From positions 1,860,001-1,924,000 of the forward strand of contig NZ_CP015625.1 in NCBI RefSeq assembly GCF_002007565.1: DNA of 64,000 bases, in the 5' to 3' direction. The notes beneath the pieces were generated by a model. The model did no database searches, had not been told where the DNA came from, and saw nothing but the letters and a program-made list of their open reading frames with translations. Source of the stretch: Ditibartonella choladocola. GTDB taxonomy: Bacteria; Pseudomonadota; Alphaproteobacteria; Rhizobiales; Rhizobiaceae. A program made the position numbers and the translations under genes. Of the stretch, positions 39,264-48,995 are shown piece by piece (the stretch's first letter is position 1; every line of letters begins with the position of its first letter).

Positions 39264-39418
39264 GTTATCCGCCTGCACCAACGGCTTATAAGCCGGTCTA
39301 CCAGCCTTGGAGTGCCGGTTCACGCATTGATTGCGCCTCCCGAATACCGGTCATTCAATCCGCAAACGGGAACTTGATCGCCGTAGATGGTCTTAACCAT
39401 TTTTGTAACGCCAACTGA
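39264..39418 (+). pseudogene. BA14K 3' fragment, copy 3
   Basis: Same segment. RSFNPxTGT is still readable in one frame, then a stop. Confidence 0.8.
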
Positions 39419-39674
39419 TTTGATAGCATTTGATTTAAAAATACCCGGCCTTGTGTCGGGTATTTTTTAACTTTCAACGAAACAATGCTAGATAAGCAGC
39501 ATCAATTCCCCATTCAAAAAACAAACAAACGAAATTGCAATTTTTAACAGAATAGGCATTTGTCGTTCGGTTGATCGCTTGAAAGCGCCGGAACAATTGG
39601 CAAGGCATTTCTTCACCCTCATCTTTTCCGATAACGTAAAGCTTCCTGATAATATGGGGGAACTGCCCGCCGCT

Positions 39675-39829
39675 GTTATCCGCTGTCACCAACGGCTTAT
39701 AAGCCGGTCTACCAGCCATGGAGTGCCGGTTCACGCATTGATTGCGCCTCCCGAATACCGGTCGTTCAATCCGCAAACGGGAACTTGATCGGCGTAGATG
39801 GTCTTAACCATTTTTGTAACGCCAACTGA
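39675..39829 (+). pseudogene. BA14K 3' fragment, copy 4
   Basis: Same segment, with CCGCTGTCACC instead of CCGCCTGCACC. Confidence 0.8.
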
Positions 39830-40084
39830 TTTGATAGCATTTGATTTAAAAATACCCGGCCTTGTGTCGGGTATTTTTTTAACTTTCAACGAAACAATGC
39901 TAGATAAGCAGCATCAATTCCCCATTCAAAAAACAAACAAACGAAATTGCAATTTTTAACAGAATAGGCATTTGTCGTTCGGTTGATCGCTTGAAAGCGC
40001 CGGAACAATCGGCAAGGCATTTCTTCATCTTTATCTTCTCCGATAACGGAAAGCTTCCTGATAATATGGGGGCTGCCCGCCGCT

Positions 40085-40235
40085 GTTATCCGCCTGCACC
40101 AACGGCTTATAAGCCGGTCTACCAGCCATGAAGTGCCGGTTCACGCATTGATTGCGCCTCCCGAATACCGGTCATTCAATCCGCGGACGGGAACTTGATC
40201 GCCGTCGATAGCCTTAACCATTTTTGTAACGCCAA
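40085..40235 (+). pseudogene. BA14K 3' fragment, copy 5 (end of array)
   Basis: Same segment, diverging at GCCAAGCGAA, where the parent stop and terminator are lost. Confidence 0.75.
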
Positions 40236-40260
40236 GCGAATTTATGAGAAGCGGCATTAA

Positions 40261-40845
40261 CCCCTTATATCAGCATTAAAAAAGTCTACCCCACCTTATG
40301 TCGCTGATTTTTTGCGATGGATGTTTTTTCCTCGCTTGGCCTGCCGGAAATTCGTTTAAAGGCCGGATTCACACCGCTATATTGACCATCTGTTTTGGAT
40401 TGACCGGATGTTTCAACCTTCAATCTTCATGACTGGATAGCGTTTTGAAAGCTCGCAAAAAGAATTTGTTATTTTTTGCAACCTCATTTTTATTTTGCCG
40501 AGCCATACCGGCTTTTTCCCGTGCGCCCTATGAAATTCCCCTTATAAAGCTCCTACCCTGTGCGTTTTTCCGCGCTGTGCGTTTTCCACCCGTCCGGCTC
40601 CCTTGCCTGTACGCCTTCCATCACTATCACTTTCTCCCCATCCTGTCATAGTTGGAAAAGCCGGATTACGAGAGGCTTTGGCCGCAATAGTCGGCCTTTA
40701 TCAACCGCACATAGGCCGCTCTTTGCGGCCTTTTCAGCCTTGGAAGCTCGCAAAGTCATTGCCGTCCGGATAGGCTATTTTTATCTCAAGCCCAAAAAAA
40801 GCGATGCGGCACGGGGGCGCTATCAAAGGAACGCAAAGAAAGGTC
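40261..40845. other. Gap between the BA14K array and the MBL gene
   Basis: No recognised gene. ORFs 40445-40967 have no ribosome site or domain. A weak direct repeat of GGCCGCNNTNNGCGGCC type occurs near 40710-40730. Confidence 0.4.
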
Positions 40846-40894
40846 GAAAAAACAATGGCGGAAGTGGCAAAGCGATAAAGCTTTGCCACTTCCG
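40846..40894 (-). terminator. Terminator of the MBL hydrolase gene
   Basis: A nearly perfect 14-15-base stem GGAAGTGGCAAAGC/GCTTTGCCACTTCC, followed on the minus strand by a short spacer and TTTTTT. Confidence 0.8.
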
Positions 40895-40896
40895 GT

Positions 40897-41541
40897 TCAT
40901 AAATCTTGCAAAAACTGGTTGTGGAGTTTTTCTTCGCCAATGGTGCTTATACCGCCGTGACCACTGATAAACACAACATCATCACCTAAAGGCAAAACTT
41001 TTTCTTTCAAAGAAGACATAAGATCGTCATAGGAACAAAAGGGAAAATCGGTTCGTCCGATCGAATTGTGAAAAAGCACATCGCCAACAAGTGCCAAACG
41101 GGTTTCATCATTGAAATAGATAACATGGCCGGGAGCATGGCCAGGGGTATGGAACACCTTGAAACTATGCCCTCCACAATCGACAATATCGCCCTCTTCA
41201 AGCCAGCGGTCGGGCACGCAATTGCGCACCCCCGTCATGCCATATTCTTTCGCTGTCGTCACGAGATTGTCCATAAGCGGCTTATCGGCAATATTGGATC
41301 CGATAACGGGAACATTGAGCGCCTCTTTGGCTTCCATGGCGCCACCCGCATGATCGACATGTGCATGTGTTATCCAGATTGCTTCAACCTTGATACCGGC
41401 CTGTTCTATCGCTTGTGCCACACGCGACCAATCACCACCGGGATCAACCAGCACGCCCCGCTTTGTTTCATCGTCATAAAGGAGCGTACAATTTTGTTGG
41501 AAAACCGTCACCGGTATGATTATTGCTTTCAGCTTTCCCAT
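40897..41541 (-). CDS. MBL-fold hydrolase, glyoxalase II-like (YcbL type)
   Basis: 214 residues from the ATG at 41541 (MGKLKAIIIPVTVFQQNCTL), which has AAGGATC upstream; the ATG at 41568 would add nine untypical residues. The metallo-beta-lactamase motif is THAHVDHAGG, with further ligands His in HTPGHAPGH, Asp in LVGDVLFHNSIGRTDF and His in ISGHGGIST. The family is close to YcbL, a hydroxyacylglutathione hydrolase-like enzyme lacking the C-terminal domain of GloB. It may hydrolyse S-lactoylglutathione or a related thioester. Substrate not certain. Confidence 0.9.
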   Translation of the reverse strand: MGKLKAIIIPVTVFQQNCTLLYDDETKRGVLVDPGGDWSRVAQAIEQAGIKVEAIWITHAHVDHAGGAMEAKEALNVPVIGSNIADKPLMDNLVTTAKEYGMTGVRNCVPDRWLEEGDIVDCGGHSFKVFHTPGHAPGHVIYFNDETRLALVGDVLFHNSIGRTDFPFCSYDDLMSSLKEKVLPLGDDVVFISGHGGISTIGEEKLHNQFLQDL

Positions 41542-42082
41542 AACAGATCCTTCGATATTCGATTGCAAGAATTCAGAACTTTATCAACATGTGACATATC
41601 AATATCAAGATTGGTCAATATCAAGATTGGCAAATTTTGCCGGAATGATCTTTAGTTTGCCAGATGTCTTTATTATTGTTTACATCTATTTCTGCCGATG
41701 TCACGGGGTTTGCCTTGCTTGATAAAAAGTGGCAAGCCGGAAAAGTCGAAATTTGTAAAACGGCCTGCAAAAACTTTTTTTGAAAAAACAGCCCTTTTAA
41801 AGCCAAAACCGGCGTAGCCCTTCGGTTGCCCACGCCGATAAACATCGCCCAAAAACCCGACATTGATCGTAAAATTGGCAAACTCTATTATTTTAACCGC
41901 TCATGATTTTATTCATGTTATGATTTTATCCACGTCATTAACGATAAAACGAGTGTAAAGTTCTGTTATGAATGGCAGGCGCGTTTGTCATGGTATTGCC
42001 TAAAATATGGAGCAATGAGAGGGTAGCTATCTCGACAGGGATAAATTCTTCCGATAAACTCGGCTCAATCCGGATATGAAAA
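41542..42082. other. Divergent gap between the MBL gene and the response regulator
   Basis: No gene. ATATCAAGATTGG occurs twice at about 41601-41622 (ATATCAATATCAAGATTGGTCAATATCAAGATTGG). The rest is featureless. Promoters for both neighbours are expected. Confidence 0.4.
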
Positions 42083-42787
42083 ATGACAGAAAAAAACACA
42101 AAGCTTTCTGATGATGCTCCCCATCTTCTGGTGATAGACGACGACACACGCATACGTAGCCTGTTGTCGCAATATCTTGCCCAGAACGGTTTTCGTGTTT
42201 CGGTTGCAGCCAGTGCCGATGAAGCACGGCGTAAATTGGCCGGACTTGATTTCGACCTGCTGATTGTCGATGTGATGATGCCGGGGGAAAACGGCATTTC
42301 GCTCACCCGTTCGCTGCGCGAGACAAAAACCGTTCCGATATTGATGCTGACAGCCTTGTCGGAAACCGACAGTCGCATTGACGGCCTTGAGGCGGGAGCC
42401 GATGATTATTTGCCCAAGCCTTTTGACCCGCGCGAGCTTTTGTTGCGGGTGAACGCGATTTTGCGTCGCGGCAGTACCGGCGGCCAACCGAAGATAGAAC
42501 AATTGGTATTCGGCCCCTATACATTTTCGATTGCCAAAAAAGAACTGAAGAAATCGGGCGAAATTATAAAACTGACCGATCGCGAGCAGGAAATTATGGT
42601 TATTTTTGCCGAACATGCAGGAACGACAATTCCGCGCCATAAACTTGCAACAGGTGAAGGGGAAGTGGGCGAGCGCACGATTGATGTGCAGATCAACCGC
42701 TTGCGCCGCAAGATAGAAAATGATCCGGCCAATCCGGTTTACCTGCAGACGGTGCGCGGCATCGGCTACAAGCTCTCGATCGAATAG
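42083..42787 (+). CDS. OmpR-family response regulator
   Basis: 234 residues. The receiver domain (about 13-125) has the acidic pair DDD in LLVIDDDTRIR, the phospho-acceptor Asp in LLIVDVMMPGENG, Thr in MLTALSE and Lys in LPKPFDPRELL. The C-terminal winged helix (about 140-234) has LTDREQEIMVIF and VDVQINRLRRKI-like recognition (IDVQINRLRRKI), then VRGIGYKL. It pairs with the histidine kinase that starts 9 bp later. Which genes it controls is not visible; in Rhizobiales such pairs are annotated EnvZ/OmpR. Confidence 0.95.
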   Translation: MTEKNTKLSDDAPHLLVIDDDTRIRSLLSQYLAQNGFRVSVAASADEARRKLAGLDFDLLIVDVMMPGENGISLTRSLRETKTVPILMLTALSETDSRIDGLEAGADDYLPKPFDPRELLLRVNAILRRGSTGGQPKIEQLVFGPYTFSIAKKELKKSGEIIKLTDREQEIMVIFAEHAGTTIPRHKLATGEGEVGERTIDVQINRLRRKIENDPANPVYLQTVRGIGYKLSIE

Positions 42788-42796
42788 GATCAACTG

Positions 42797-44137
42797 ATGG
42801 CCGGGCCTATCGACAGTTTGGGGCGTTGGCTGGCAAAAAAAATGCCAAAGCGCCTTTATGCGCGTTCTCTCATTATCATCATTGCGCCGATGGTTCTGTT
42901 GCAGTCGGTGATTGCCTATGTTTTCATGGAACGGCATTGGCAAATGGTGACCGAACGCCTGTCGACTGCTGTGGTGCGCGATATTTCTGCGATTATCGAC
43001 ATTATCGAAACCTACCCGCAAGATGATAATTACAACAATATCACACGCATTGCCCAACAACGCATGGGGCTGAATATTTCCATTCTCCCGCCTGAGCCGC
43101 TGCCCCCACCCGGCCCCAAACCGTTTTTTGCCATTCTCGATTATTTTCTAAGTGAAGAAATCACCCGCCAGATCAATCGCCCGTTCTGGATTGATACCGT
43201 CGGTGATTCAGATCTTGTGGAAATCCGCATCCGACTTGATAACCATGTCTTGCGCGTTTTTGCCATGCGCTCGCAAGCCTATGCTTCAAACACCGGCATT
43301 TTCTTGAGCTGGATGGTTGGCACGGCACTTGTTTTGTTGATTATTGCTATTTTCTTTTTAAGAAACCAGATCAAACCGATCCAGCAGCTTGCCGCTGCCG
43401 CCGACAGTTTCGGGCGCGGCTTGCCGTTGCCGGAAGGCTTCGAGCCGAGAGGTGCAGAAGAGGTGCGCCGTGCAGGCACTGCATTTTTGCGAATGCGCAA
43501 GCGCATTGAACGCCAGATAGAACAACGCACAATGATGCTTTCGGGTGTCAGCCATGATTTGCGAACCATTTTAACGCGCTTCAAATTGCAACTGGCATTG
43601 GCAAAAGGAAGTTTCGATACCACCCCGCTTGAACAGGATGTCGCCGACATGCAGAACATGTTGGAAGGGTATCTTGCCTTTGCCCGTGGTGAAGGAACAG
43701 AAAATGTCGGTGAACTTGATCTGGAAGAGTTGATGAAAACCCTTCAAAAAGACGCGAAACTGCGTGAACGCGGCTTTGTCTATCAAATCGAAGGTTCGCC
43801 TCTGGTGCAATTGAAACCGAAAGCTTTTTCACGGCTTGTCAGCAATCTTGTCTCGAACAGTTTCCGTTATGCCAAAAACGTCGATGTTGCCATTGTCCAT
43901 GGTGACGATGACCTTGTCATTATTATCGACGATGACGGGCCGGGTATCCCCGCCAATATGCGCGAGGAAGTGTTCAAACCTTTCTTCCGTCTCGACGAGG
44001 CGCGCAATCAGGATGCGAGCGGTACCGGTCTTGGCCTTTCAATTGCGCAGGATATTGCGCGCAGCCATGGCGGCAATATCATTCTCGATGATAGCCCGAC
44101 GGGTGGCTTGCGGGTCATTGTTGAAATTCCTCTCTAA
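42797..44137 (+). CDS. EnvZ-type sensor histidine kinase
   Basis: 446 residues with two membrane helices (about 25-45 and 172-192) and a ~125-residue periplasmic domain that is Pro-rich (LPPEPLPPPGPKP). HAMP follows, FLRNQIKPIQQLAAAADSFGRG. The H-box is SGVSHDLRTILTRFK, where the usual Pro after HDLRT is Ile. The catalytic domain has LVSNLVSNSFRYA (N-box), DDDGPGIP (G1) and GTGLGLSIAQDI (G2). It phosphorylates the upstream regulator. Stimulus unknown. Confidence 0.95.
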   Translation: MAGPIDSLGRWLAKKMPKRLYARSLIIIIAPMVLLQSVIAYVFMERHWQMVTERLSTAVVRDISAIIDIIETYPQDDNYNNITRIAQQRMGLNISILPPEPLPPPGPKPFFAILDYFLSEEITRQINRPFWIDTVGDSDLVEIRIRLDNHVLRVFAMRSQAYASNTGIFLSWMVGTALVLLIIAIFFLRNQIKPIQQLAAAADSFGRGLPLPEGFEPRGAEEVRRAGTAFLRMRKRIERQIEQRTMMLSGVSHDLRTILTRFKLQLALAKGSFDTTPLEQDVADMQNMLEGYLAFARGEGTENVGELDLEELMKTLQKDAKLRERGFVYQIEGSPLVQLKPKAFSRLVSNLVSNSFRYAKNVDVAIVHGDDDLVIIIDDDGPGIPANMREEVFKPFFRLDEARNQDASGTGLGLSIAQDIARSHGGNIILDDSPTGGLRVIVEIPL

Positions 44138-44252
44138 CGCCCGATATGAAATGAACGGGCATTGGTTTTGACCATATTCCGGAGAACCGCCAAAGCGCGG
44201 GCTTTCAGGGATTTGGTCTGGCCTTATGCCGTTTTTCAGAAAGGGAAATATC

Positions 44253-44450
44253 ATGCCAGCACGTTCAAAAGTACAGCAGGAAGCCGCCGGAGCCGCCCTT
44301 GCAGCCAAACGCGGTAAAAGACCGGTCAGTTCGCTACAGGGCGCATCCAAAAAAATGGAACAATCCATGACAGAAGACGAGCTTAAAGAATTTGCGTCAA
44401 CCAAACGCAAGGACTTGCCGGAGAGCATCGGGAAAAAACCCAAAAAATAG
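44253..44450 (+). CDS. DUF3008 small basic protein
   Basis: 65 residues from ATG 44253 (MPARSKVQQEAAGAALAAK); AAAGGGAAAT gives a ribosome site. SLQGASKKMEQSMTEDELKEFASTKRKDLPE is the conserved region of DUF3008, a small protein of unknown role in Rhizobiales. It lies 115 bp after the kinase on the same strand. Confidence 0.88.
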   Translation: MPARSKVQQEAAGAALAAKRGKRPVSSLQGASKKMEQSMTEDELKEFASTKRKDLPESIGKKPKK

Positions 44451-44835
44451 AATTTTGCCAATTATCTGATCTGATAATGATCTGACAATTATCCGGCAAG
44501 CTTGTTCGGGGGCGAAAAGCTGCTAACAGGTGATTGTGCAGGCTTTTACATTTCTGTCGCGATGAAAATGTCGTTCGCAGCATTTGGACATGCGAAAAAT
44601 TGGTCATGCGTGAAAATACGCAGCGATGATATTTAAAGATTGCAGTTTAAATTTAAAGATTGAATTTAAAATTGGCGATCATAGCTCGAAAACCGGCTTT
44701 ACCCTTGGCCAAGAGTTACAGAGCCTTGGCAACAACCCATTCAGCTTTATCGAATTGATAGCGGACTTACGGCGCAAAAGTTGCGCAGAGTTGAGGGAAT
44801 ATGGCTCTAAAATAAATCGCTTTGTTCAACACGCA

Positions 44836-45060
44836 AATGCTGCCCATTCAAAGCCGATATTTTCAGACCTTAAAAGCCCCTTGCTTTCAAACGCCGCCCA
44901 TTCAAAGCCGACATCTTCAAGCCCTGACACCTTAAAGCCTTTGCTTTCAAATGCCCGCTCTCAAAGCCAACGCCTTAAAAGTTGATACTTTCAAACCGCC
45001 ATGGCTTTAAATCGCACAGGCTTAAAATGCTTGCACTTCCAAATGTCGGCGTTTTGAAGC
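44836..45060. repeat. Degenerate ~18-bp repeats around TTCAAAGCC
   Basis: GCCCATTCAAAGCCGA occurs at about 44842 and 44899, and TTTCAAACGCC, CCTTAAAAGCC and TCTTCAAGCCC fill the interval with about 17-19-bp spacing. Two ~56-bp higher-order copies are recognisable. It lies in the convergent DUF3008-csaA gap. Confidence 0.6.
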
Positions 45061-45083
45061 TACAATGCCTTGCTTTTTTTGGC

Positions 45084-45422
45084 TTAGAATATACGACCGC
45101 CGACCGGAACTTCTTTCGAGGGCTGTAAAAGCACGACATCGCCATTTTCATCCGGCAAGCCGAGAGTGAGCACTTCCGACATGAACGGGCCGATCTGGCG
45201 TGGCGGAAAATTGACAACGCACAGGACTTCACGCCCGACAAGTTCATCAAGCTTATAGTGCACGGTGATTTGTGCTGACGAAAGTTTGACACCGATCTCT
45301 TTGCCGAAGTCGATTTTCAACTTATAGGCAGGTTTTCTCGCTTGAGGGAAAGCTTTCGCTTCAACTATTTTTCCCACCCTTATATCGACTTTCAAAAAAT
45401 CGTCGAAACTGATTTCTGTCAT
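45084..45422 (-). CDS. CsaA-type tRNA-binding protein
   Basis: 112 residues, one tRNA-binding OB-fold (EMAP/Arc1p type). ISFDDFLKVDIRVGKIVEA is the family start, then KPAYKLKIDFGKEIGVKLSSAQIT and RQIGPFMSEVLTLG. CsaA proteins form dimers and have chaperone-like or tRNA-binding activity, the physiological role being unclear. Start has GAGGTTGTCAG upstream. Confidence 0.93.
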   Translation of the reverse strand: MTEISFDDFLKVDIRVGKIVEAKAFPQARKPAYKLKIDFGKEIGVKLSSAQITVHYKLDELVGREVLCVVNFPPRQIGPFMSEVLTLGLPDENGDVVLLQPSKEVPVGGRIF

Positions 45423-45463
45423 CTGACAACCTCTTTGATTGCCTGAAACATATTATTTATTTT

Positions 45464-45964
45464 TCAGGCATTTCCCTTCGTTTCAAACAAAGCGAATTGC
45501 AACGCATTATCAGCCGAAAGTGATGACCAGGCCACCATCTGGAAAGCGCTATAATGGGTTTCACAAACATCCAAAGCGTTGATAAGCAGGTTTTCCACCT
45601 GGGCATTGGAGGGATGCAAACCGCCCGACAGCAACAATGCCTGCCTGAAAATAACAGATGAAGCATCTTCCCAAAAATCGAAATGCCCCATCAGCAATTT
45701 TTCATTTATTGCAAGGATCAATTTGAGAAGTTCTTTTCGTCTGGTTTGTGAAACCGACATATCGAATGCACAGGCAAGATGCAGTGCTTCCTGATTTTCC
45801 ATCCACGAGAAAGCAATATGGTAAGTTGCCCAATGCCCCTCCACACAAATTGTAATTTCATCCTCCGCCGTTCTCTCGAACGACCAGTCATGACCATTGG
45901 CCACCTGTTCGATCAAATCGACAGGGTGGAGATCCCGTTCCAAGTTGCCTACGGCAAGCCTCAT
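45464..45964 (-). CDS. YbjN-domain protein
   Basis: 166 residues from the ATG at 45964 (MRLAVGNLERDLHPVDLIEQ), with GAGGAATGAA before it; the ATG at 46021 adds a stretch that does not fit. It contains the YbjN (type III chaperone-like) fold: GHWATYHIAFSWMENQEALHLACAFD and RRKELLKLILAINEKLLMGHFDFW. In E. coli YbjN is a sensory/regulator of motility and envelope stress without a clear mechanism. In Rhizobiales it lies beside ubiK and lgt as here. Confidence 0.9.
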   Translation of the reverse strand: MRLAVGNLERDLHPVDLIEQVANGHDWSFERTAEDEITICVEGHWATYHIAFSWMENQEALHLACAFDMSVSQTRRKELLKLILAINEKLLMGHFDFWEDASSVIFRQALLLSGGLHPSNAQVENLLINALDVCETHYSAFQMVAWSSLSADNALQFALFETKGNA

Positions 45965-46209
45965 TTCATTCCTCAATTCCAAATCGCATTTTCGCGAGAA
46001 AATTCCAGCGAAAAACACCACCCACGCGTCGCCACGTGGTTCCAGTTGCCCGCAAAAACTATAAACGCATAAAACTCACAACAAGTGCATAAAACGCAAA
46101 ATCCGCCATTCGTTCTATTTCGGCTCTTTTGCGAATCATCTTTTGTTTTCAGTGTATTGATCTGAATCGAGAGTGCTAGTCCCCTTGATTCAAAAAGCTG
46201 TTTACGGAT

Positions 46210-46246
46210 AAAAAAACAGGGCGGGAACAAATGTTCGACCCGCCCT
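46210..46246 (-). terminator. Terminator of ubiK
   Basis: AGGGCGGG (46246-46239, minus strand) pairs with CCCGCCCT (46225-46218), followed by GTTTTTTT. So ubiK has its own terminator and is not simply cotranscribed with ybjN. Confidence 0.85.
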
Positions 46247-46303
46247 AACAGATTCTGGATTAAGCATTTTTCCGACTTATTCACAGCCAAGAAAAACTGG
46301 GGA

Positions 46304-46603
46304 TTATTTTTTCTTTTCGTCCTTGTCGGATGAAGATGACGCTGTTTTTGCCTTTGAACCCGATTTGTTTTCCAGATTATCCAAACGTTTTTTCAGCTCC
46401 TCGACTTCCTGACGTGCTTTGGCTGCCATTTCCTTGACAACCTCGAATTCGTCACGATGGACAACATCGAATTTATTGAGGACACGTTCTGCCTGTGCGC
46501 GAAAAGCTGTTTCAGCTTCATTGCGCACGCCTTGTGCAGCACCGGCTGCATCGGTCATCAACTTTGCTAGCTCGTCAAGCACGCGGTTGGGTCCATTACT
46601 CAT
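46304..46603 (-). CDS. UbiK/YqiC accessory factor (BMFP domain)
   Basis: 99 residues: MSNGPNRVLDELAKLMTDAAG, an amphipathic helix, then a coiled coil (DEFEVVKEMAAKARQEVEELKKRLDNLE) and a Lys/Ser tail. UbiK helps aerobic ubiquinone synthesis by interacting with UbiJ and lipid. The C-terminal part beyond the coiled coil is low complexity. Divergent from lgt. Confidence 0.92.
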   Translation of the reverse strand: MSNGPNRVLDELAKLMTDAAGAAQGVRNEAETAFRAQAERVLNKFDVVHRDEFEVVKEMAAKARQEVEELKKRLDNLENKSGSKAKTASSSSDKDEKKK

Positions 46604-46968
46604 TTGGCCTATCCTTCTTAAAACTGTTTAGATACCCGGTAAAAACCAATTCAGGCTAACATATAGAACATTTTTTTAAAATGAGGATAGCGGTTTTGTC
46701 ATCTTTACGAAACTGCATCAAAAACTTGAAAATTCGCGCTGTTTTTTACTCATGAAAAATGTTTCTCTTTCACATCATATCGTTTTGAAAAAACAGAAAA
46801 TTCCAAAACCCGTTGCTTGCGGTATGCTTGGGCAAACATGAAAAAATTTAAAATTTTTAAAGAATTGATAGCATTCGATAGAATTGATAAAAGCTTGACC
46901 CGTAAACATTCCTCGGTCATCTTCAGTCAAACAATTTCCGACTTCATCAATTTATCCGGCCTCATGTT
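46604..46968. other. Divergent gap of ubiK and lgt
   Basis: No gene. AGAATTGATAGCATTCGATAGAATTGATA near 46859 is a short direct repeat. Promoters for both neighbours are expected here. Confidence 0.4.
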
Positions 46969-47859
46969 ATGAATGATCTACCGCCCTGCCCTGCCATTGC
47001 TTTTCCCGATTTTTTGAACCCTATCATTGTTCAAATCGGGCCGATTGCGCTTCATTGGTATGGTCTCGGCTATGTTATCGGCATTCTGTTTGCCTGGTGG
47101 TATGGTGGATTGCTGCTTAAAAACAAAACACTTTGGTATAACGAAACGCCGCCCATGACACCCCAATTATTGGGTGATTTTGTGGTCTGGGCTGCTATCG
47201 GTGTTGTTGTTGGCGGGCGTCTTGGGCAGGTTTTATTCTGGGACCCGCAATATTATTTCAGCCATCCTGCGGAAATCATCGCCGTCTGGGATGGTGGTAT
47301 GGCTTTTCATGGCGGGCTTATCGGAACCATTATCGCGATGATATGGTTTGCGCTCAAACACAAAATCGGCATCTGGACAATGTTTGACACCATCGCTGCC
47401 GGAGTGCCTGTCGGCCTCGGCGTGGTGCGTCTTTGCAATTTCATCAATCAGGAATTATGGGGCAATGTCACAAATATTCAATGGGCCGTCTGTTTTCCGC
47501 GCGATCCCGACTATCTCCCCCGCCATCCGAGCCAGATCTATGAAGCGTTAATGGAAGGGCTTATCCTTTTTATTATACTTGCTATTCTTGTTTTTGCCTT
47601 CAAAGCCTTGCGCAAGCCCGGCATTGTTTCGGGTACTTTCATTTTCGGCTATGGTGTTGCCCGCATGATTTCGGAAATATTCCGCGTCCCCGGCGAGGAT
47701 CCTGAATGGTTTAGTCGCGTTTTTTCCGGTACCGGCTTCACTTACGGCATGGCCTTGTCGCTTCCCATGGTGCTTTTCGGTGTTTATGCCATTTATCGCG
47801 CTTTCAGACATGCACCAAACAACGATGTCAAACTGCGTTCGTTAAAAACCGATGAATGA
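46969..47859 (+). CDS. lgt: Phosphatidylglycerol-prolipoprotein diacylglyceryl transferase
   Basis: 296 residues, seven membrane helices. Lgt attaches diacylglycerol from phosphatidylglycerol to the lipobox Cys of prolipoproteins. Signatures: [37 protein letters not shown], the essential HGGLIG (AFHGGLIGT), and [15 protein letters not shown], in which the conserved Asn and the adjacent acidic/Gln positions lie; [12 protein letters not shown] follows. The stop overlaps the start of the next gene by 8 bp. Confidence 0.97.
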   Translation: MNDLPPCPAIAFPDFLNPIIVQIGPIALHWYGLGYVIGILFAWWYGGLLLKNKTLWYNETPPMTPQLLGDFVVWAAIGVVVGGRLGQVLFWDPQYYFSHPAEIIAVWDGGMAFHGGLIGTIIAMIWFALKHKIGIWTMFDTIAAGVPVGLGVVRLCNFINQELWGNVTNIQWAVCFPRDPDYLPRHPSQIYEALMEGLILFIILAILVFAFKALRKPGIVSGTFIFGYGVARMISEIFRVPGEDPEWFSRVFSGTGFTYGMALSLPMVLFGVYAIYRAFRHAPNNDVKLRSLKTDE

Positions 47860-48955
47860 TCTTAAAACCAAAATTTGCGAATTGATCGCGCTACAAGGCC
47901 CTTTGCGGGTAAGCACATTCATGACATTGGCCTTGAGCGACGAACAAAACGGCTATTACAAAAATGAAATGCCTTTTGGCAAAAAGGGCGATTTCATCAC
48001 CGCGCCCGAAATAAGCCAGATGTTCGGCGAGCTTATCGGCATCTGGGTGATTGAAACTTTCTATAAATTGAAAAAACCCGCCTCTTTTACCCTTTGTGAA
48101 TTGGGGCCGGGGCGCGGAACACTGATGCAGGATTTGTTACGCACAATCAAAAAACTCTCGGCCGATTGTTTTCAAGCTGCCAATGTTTTGATGGTCGAAA
48201 CCTCCGACAAGCTTGCAGCACTCCAAAAACAGGCTCTTTCTTCTTATCGTGATAAAGTCCGCTGGCTCAAGGATTTCGACAAACTTCCCGACGCCCCGCT
48301 CATTCTGGTTGCAAACGAATTTCTTGATGCCTTACCGATCGACCAGTTTATCAAAATTGACGGCGATTGGCATGAACGGCTTATAACGACAGATGATAAC
48401 GATGAGCTTGGTTTTACCGTTGGTAATAATGTGCTCGATCAAACAGGCTTGCCGAAAAAATATCGTGATTTGCCGGAAGGTTCCGTTTTGGAGCTTTCTC
48501 CCTTACGGCTCGAATTTGTCGAAAAAGTTTTAAAACATCTCTCCCGCCATCATGGCTCGGCACTTTTTATTGACTACGGGAGCACCGGCCTTCCCTATGG
48601 CGATACATTGCAGGCGGTATCGCGCCATGAATTCAAAGATATTTTCGCAAATCCGGGAAAAGATGATCTGACAAGCCATGTCGATTTCTCTTCACTTGAA
48701 GTGATTGCCAAACGTCACGGAATTTTATCGGGCGTCATCACCCAAGGTGCGTTTTTGACAGGTCTCGGATTGATTGAACGCGCCGGCCGGCTGGGGGCGG
48801 ATAAAAGCCACGATGTTCAAGAAAAAATCCGCCTCGACGTGGAAAGACTGGCGGCACCCGAAGAAATGGGAACGCTGTTCAAAGTGCTCGCTTTGAGCGA
48901 TGAAGAAACCGGCATTCACCCGTTGTTTACTGCAGAGCAGAATTACCGCGATTGA
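47852..48955 (+). CDS. MidA/NDUFAF7-type SAM-dependent methyltransferase
   Basis: 367 residues with the SAM site [17 protein letters not shown] and the family signature [21 protein letters not shown] at the N-terminus, then [17 protein letters not shown]7 of mitochondria dimethylates an arginine of the complex I subunit NDUFS2; the bacterial substrate is presumably NuoD or another protein. It overlaps lgt by 8 bp, and pgeF follows 40 bp later. Confidence 0.92.
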   Translation: MNDLKTKICELIALQGPLRVSTFMTLALSDEQNGYYKNEMPFGKKGDFITAPEISQMFGELIGIWVIETFYKLKKPASFTLCELGPGRGTLMQDLLRTIKKLSADCFQAANVLMVETSDKLAALQKQALSSYRDKVRWLKDFDKLPDAPLILVANEFLDALPIDQFIKIDGDWHERLITTDDNDELGFTVGNNVLDQTGLPKKYRDLPEGSVLELSPLRLEFVEKVLKHLSRHHGSALFIDYGSTGLPYGDTLQAVSRHEFKDIFANPGKDDLTSHVDFSSLEVIAKRHGILSGVITQGAFLTGLGLIERAGRLGADKSHDVQEKIRLDVERLAAPEEMGTLFKVLALSDEETGIHPLFTAEQNYRD

Positions 48956-48995
48956 CAACCCGTTTTGAAAACGCCACGATAAGCTGTTAAATCTA

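Larger units (their letters stand above)
38235..40260. repeat. Five tandem ~411-bp units copied from the BA14K 3' end
   Basis: ATGCTAGATAAGCAGCATC starts at 38251, 38664, 39074, 39485 and 39897 (413, 410, 411 and 412 bp apart). Each unit has a unique ~190-bp part, a ~155-bp copy of the last third of the BA14K gene to its stop codon, and the terminator hairpin. The last copy loses the stop and terminator near 40235. Copies are highly similar to one another but less so to the parent gene, so the array expanded after the first duplication. Confidence 0.95.

Noticed and set aside
38240-39788. Small ORFs on both strands in each 411-bp unit (69-100 residues)
   Set aside because: They recur because the unit recurs, and on the plus strand read across the fragment of BA14K in a wrong frame.
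40560-40967. 135-residue plus-strand ORF
   Set aside because: Runs over the terminator into the MBL gene on the other strand; no ribosome site or domain.
42065-43060. 331-residue minus-strand ORF
   Set aside because: Antisense to the response regulator and kinase, both with complete catalytic motifs.
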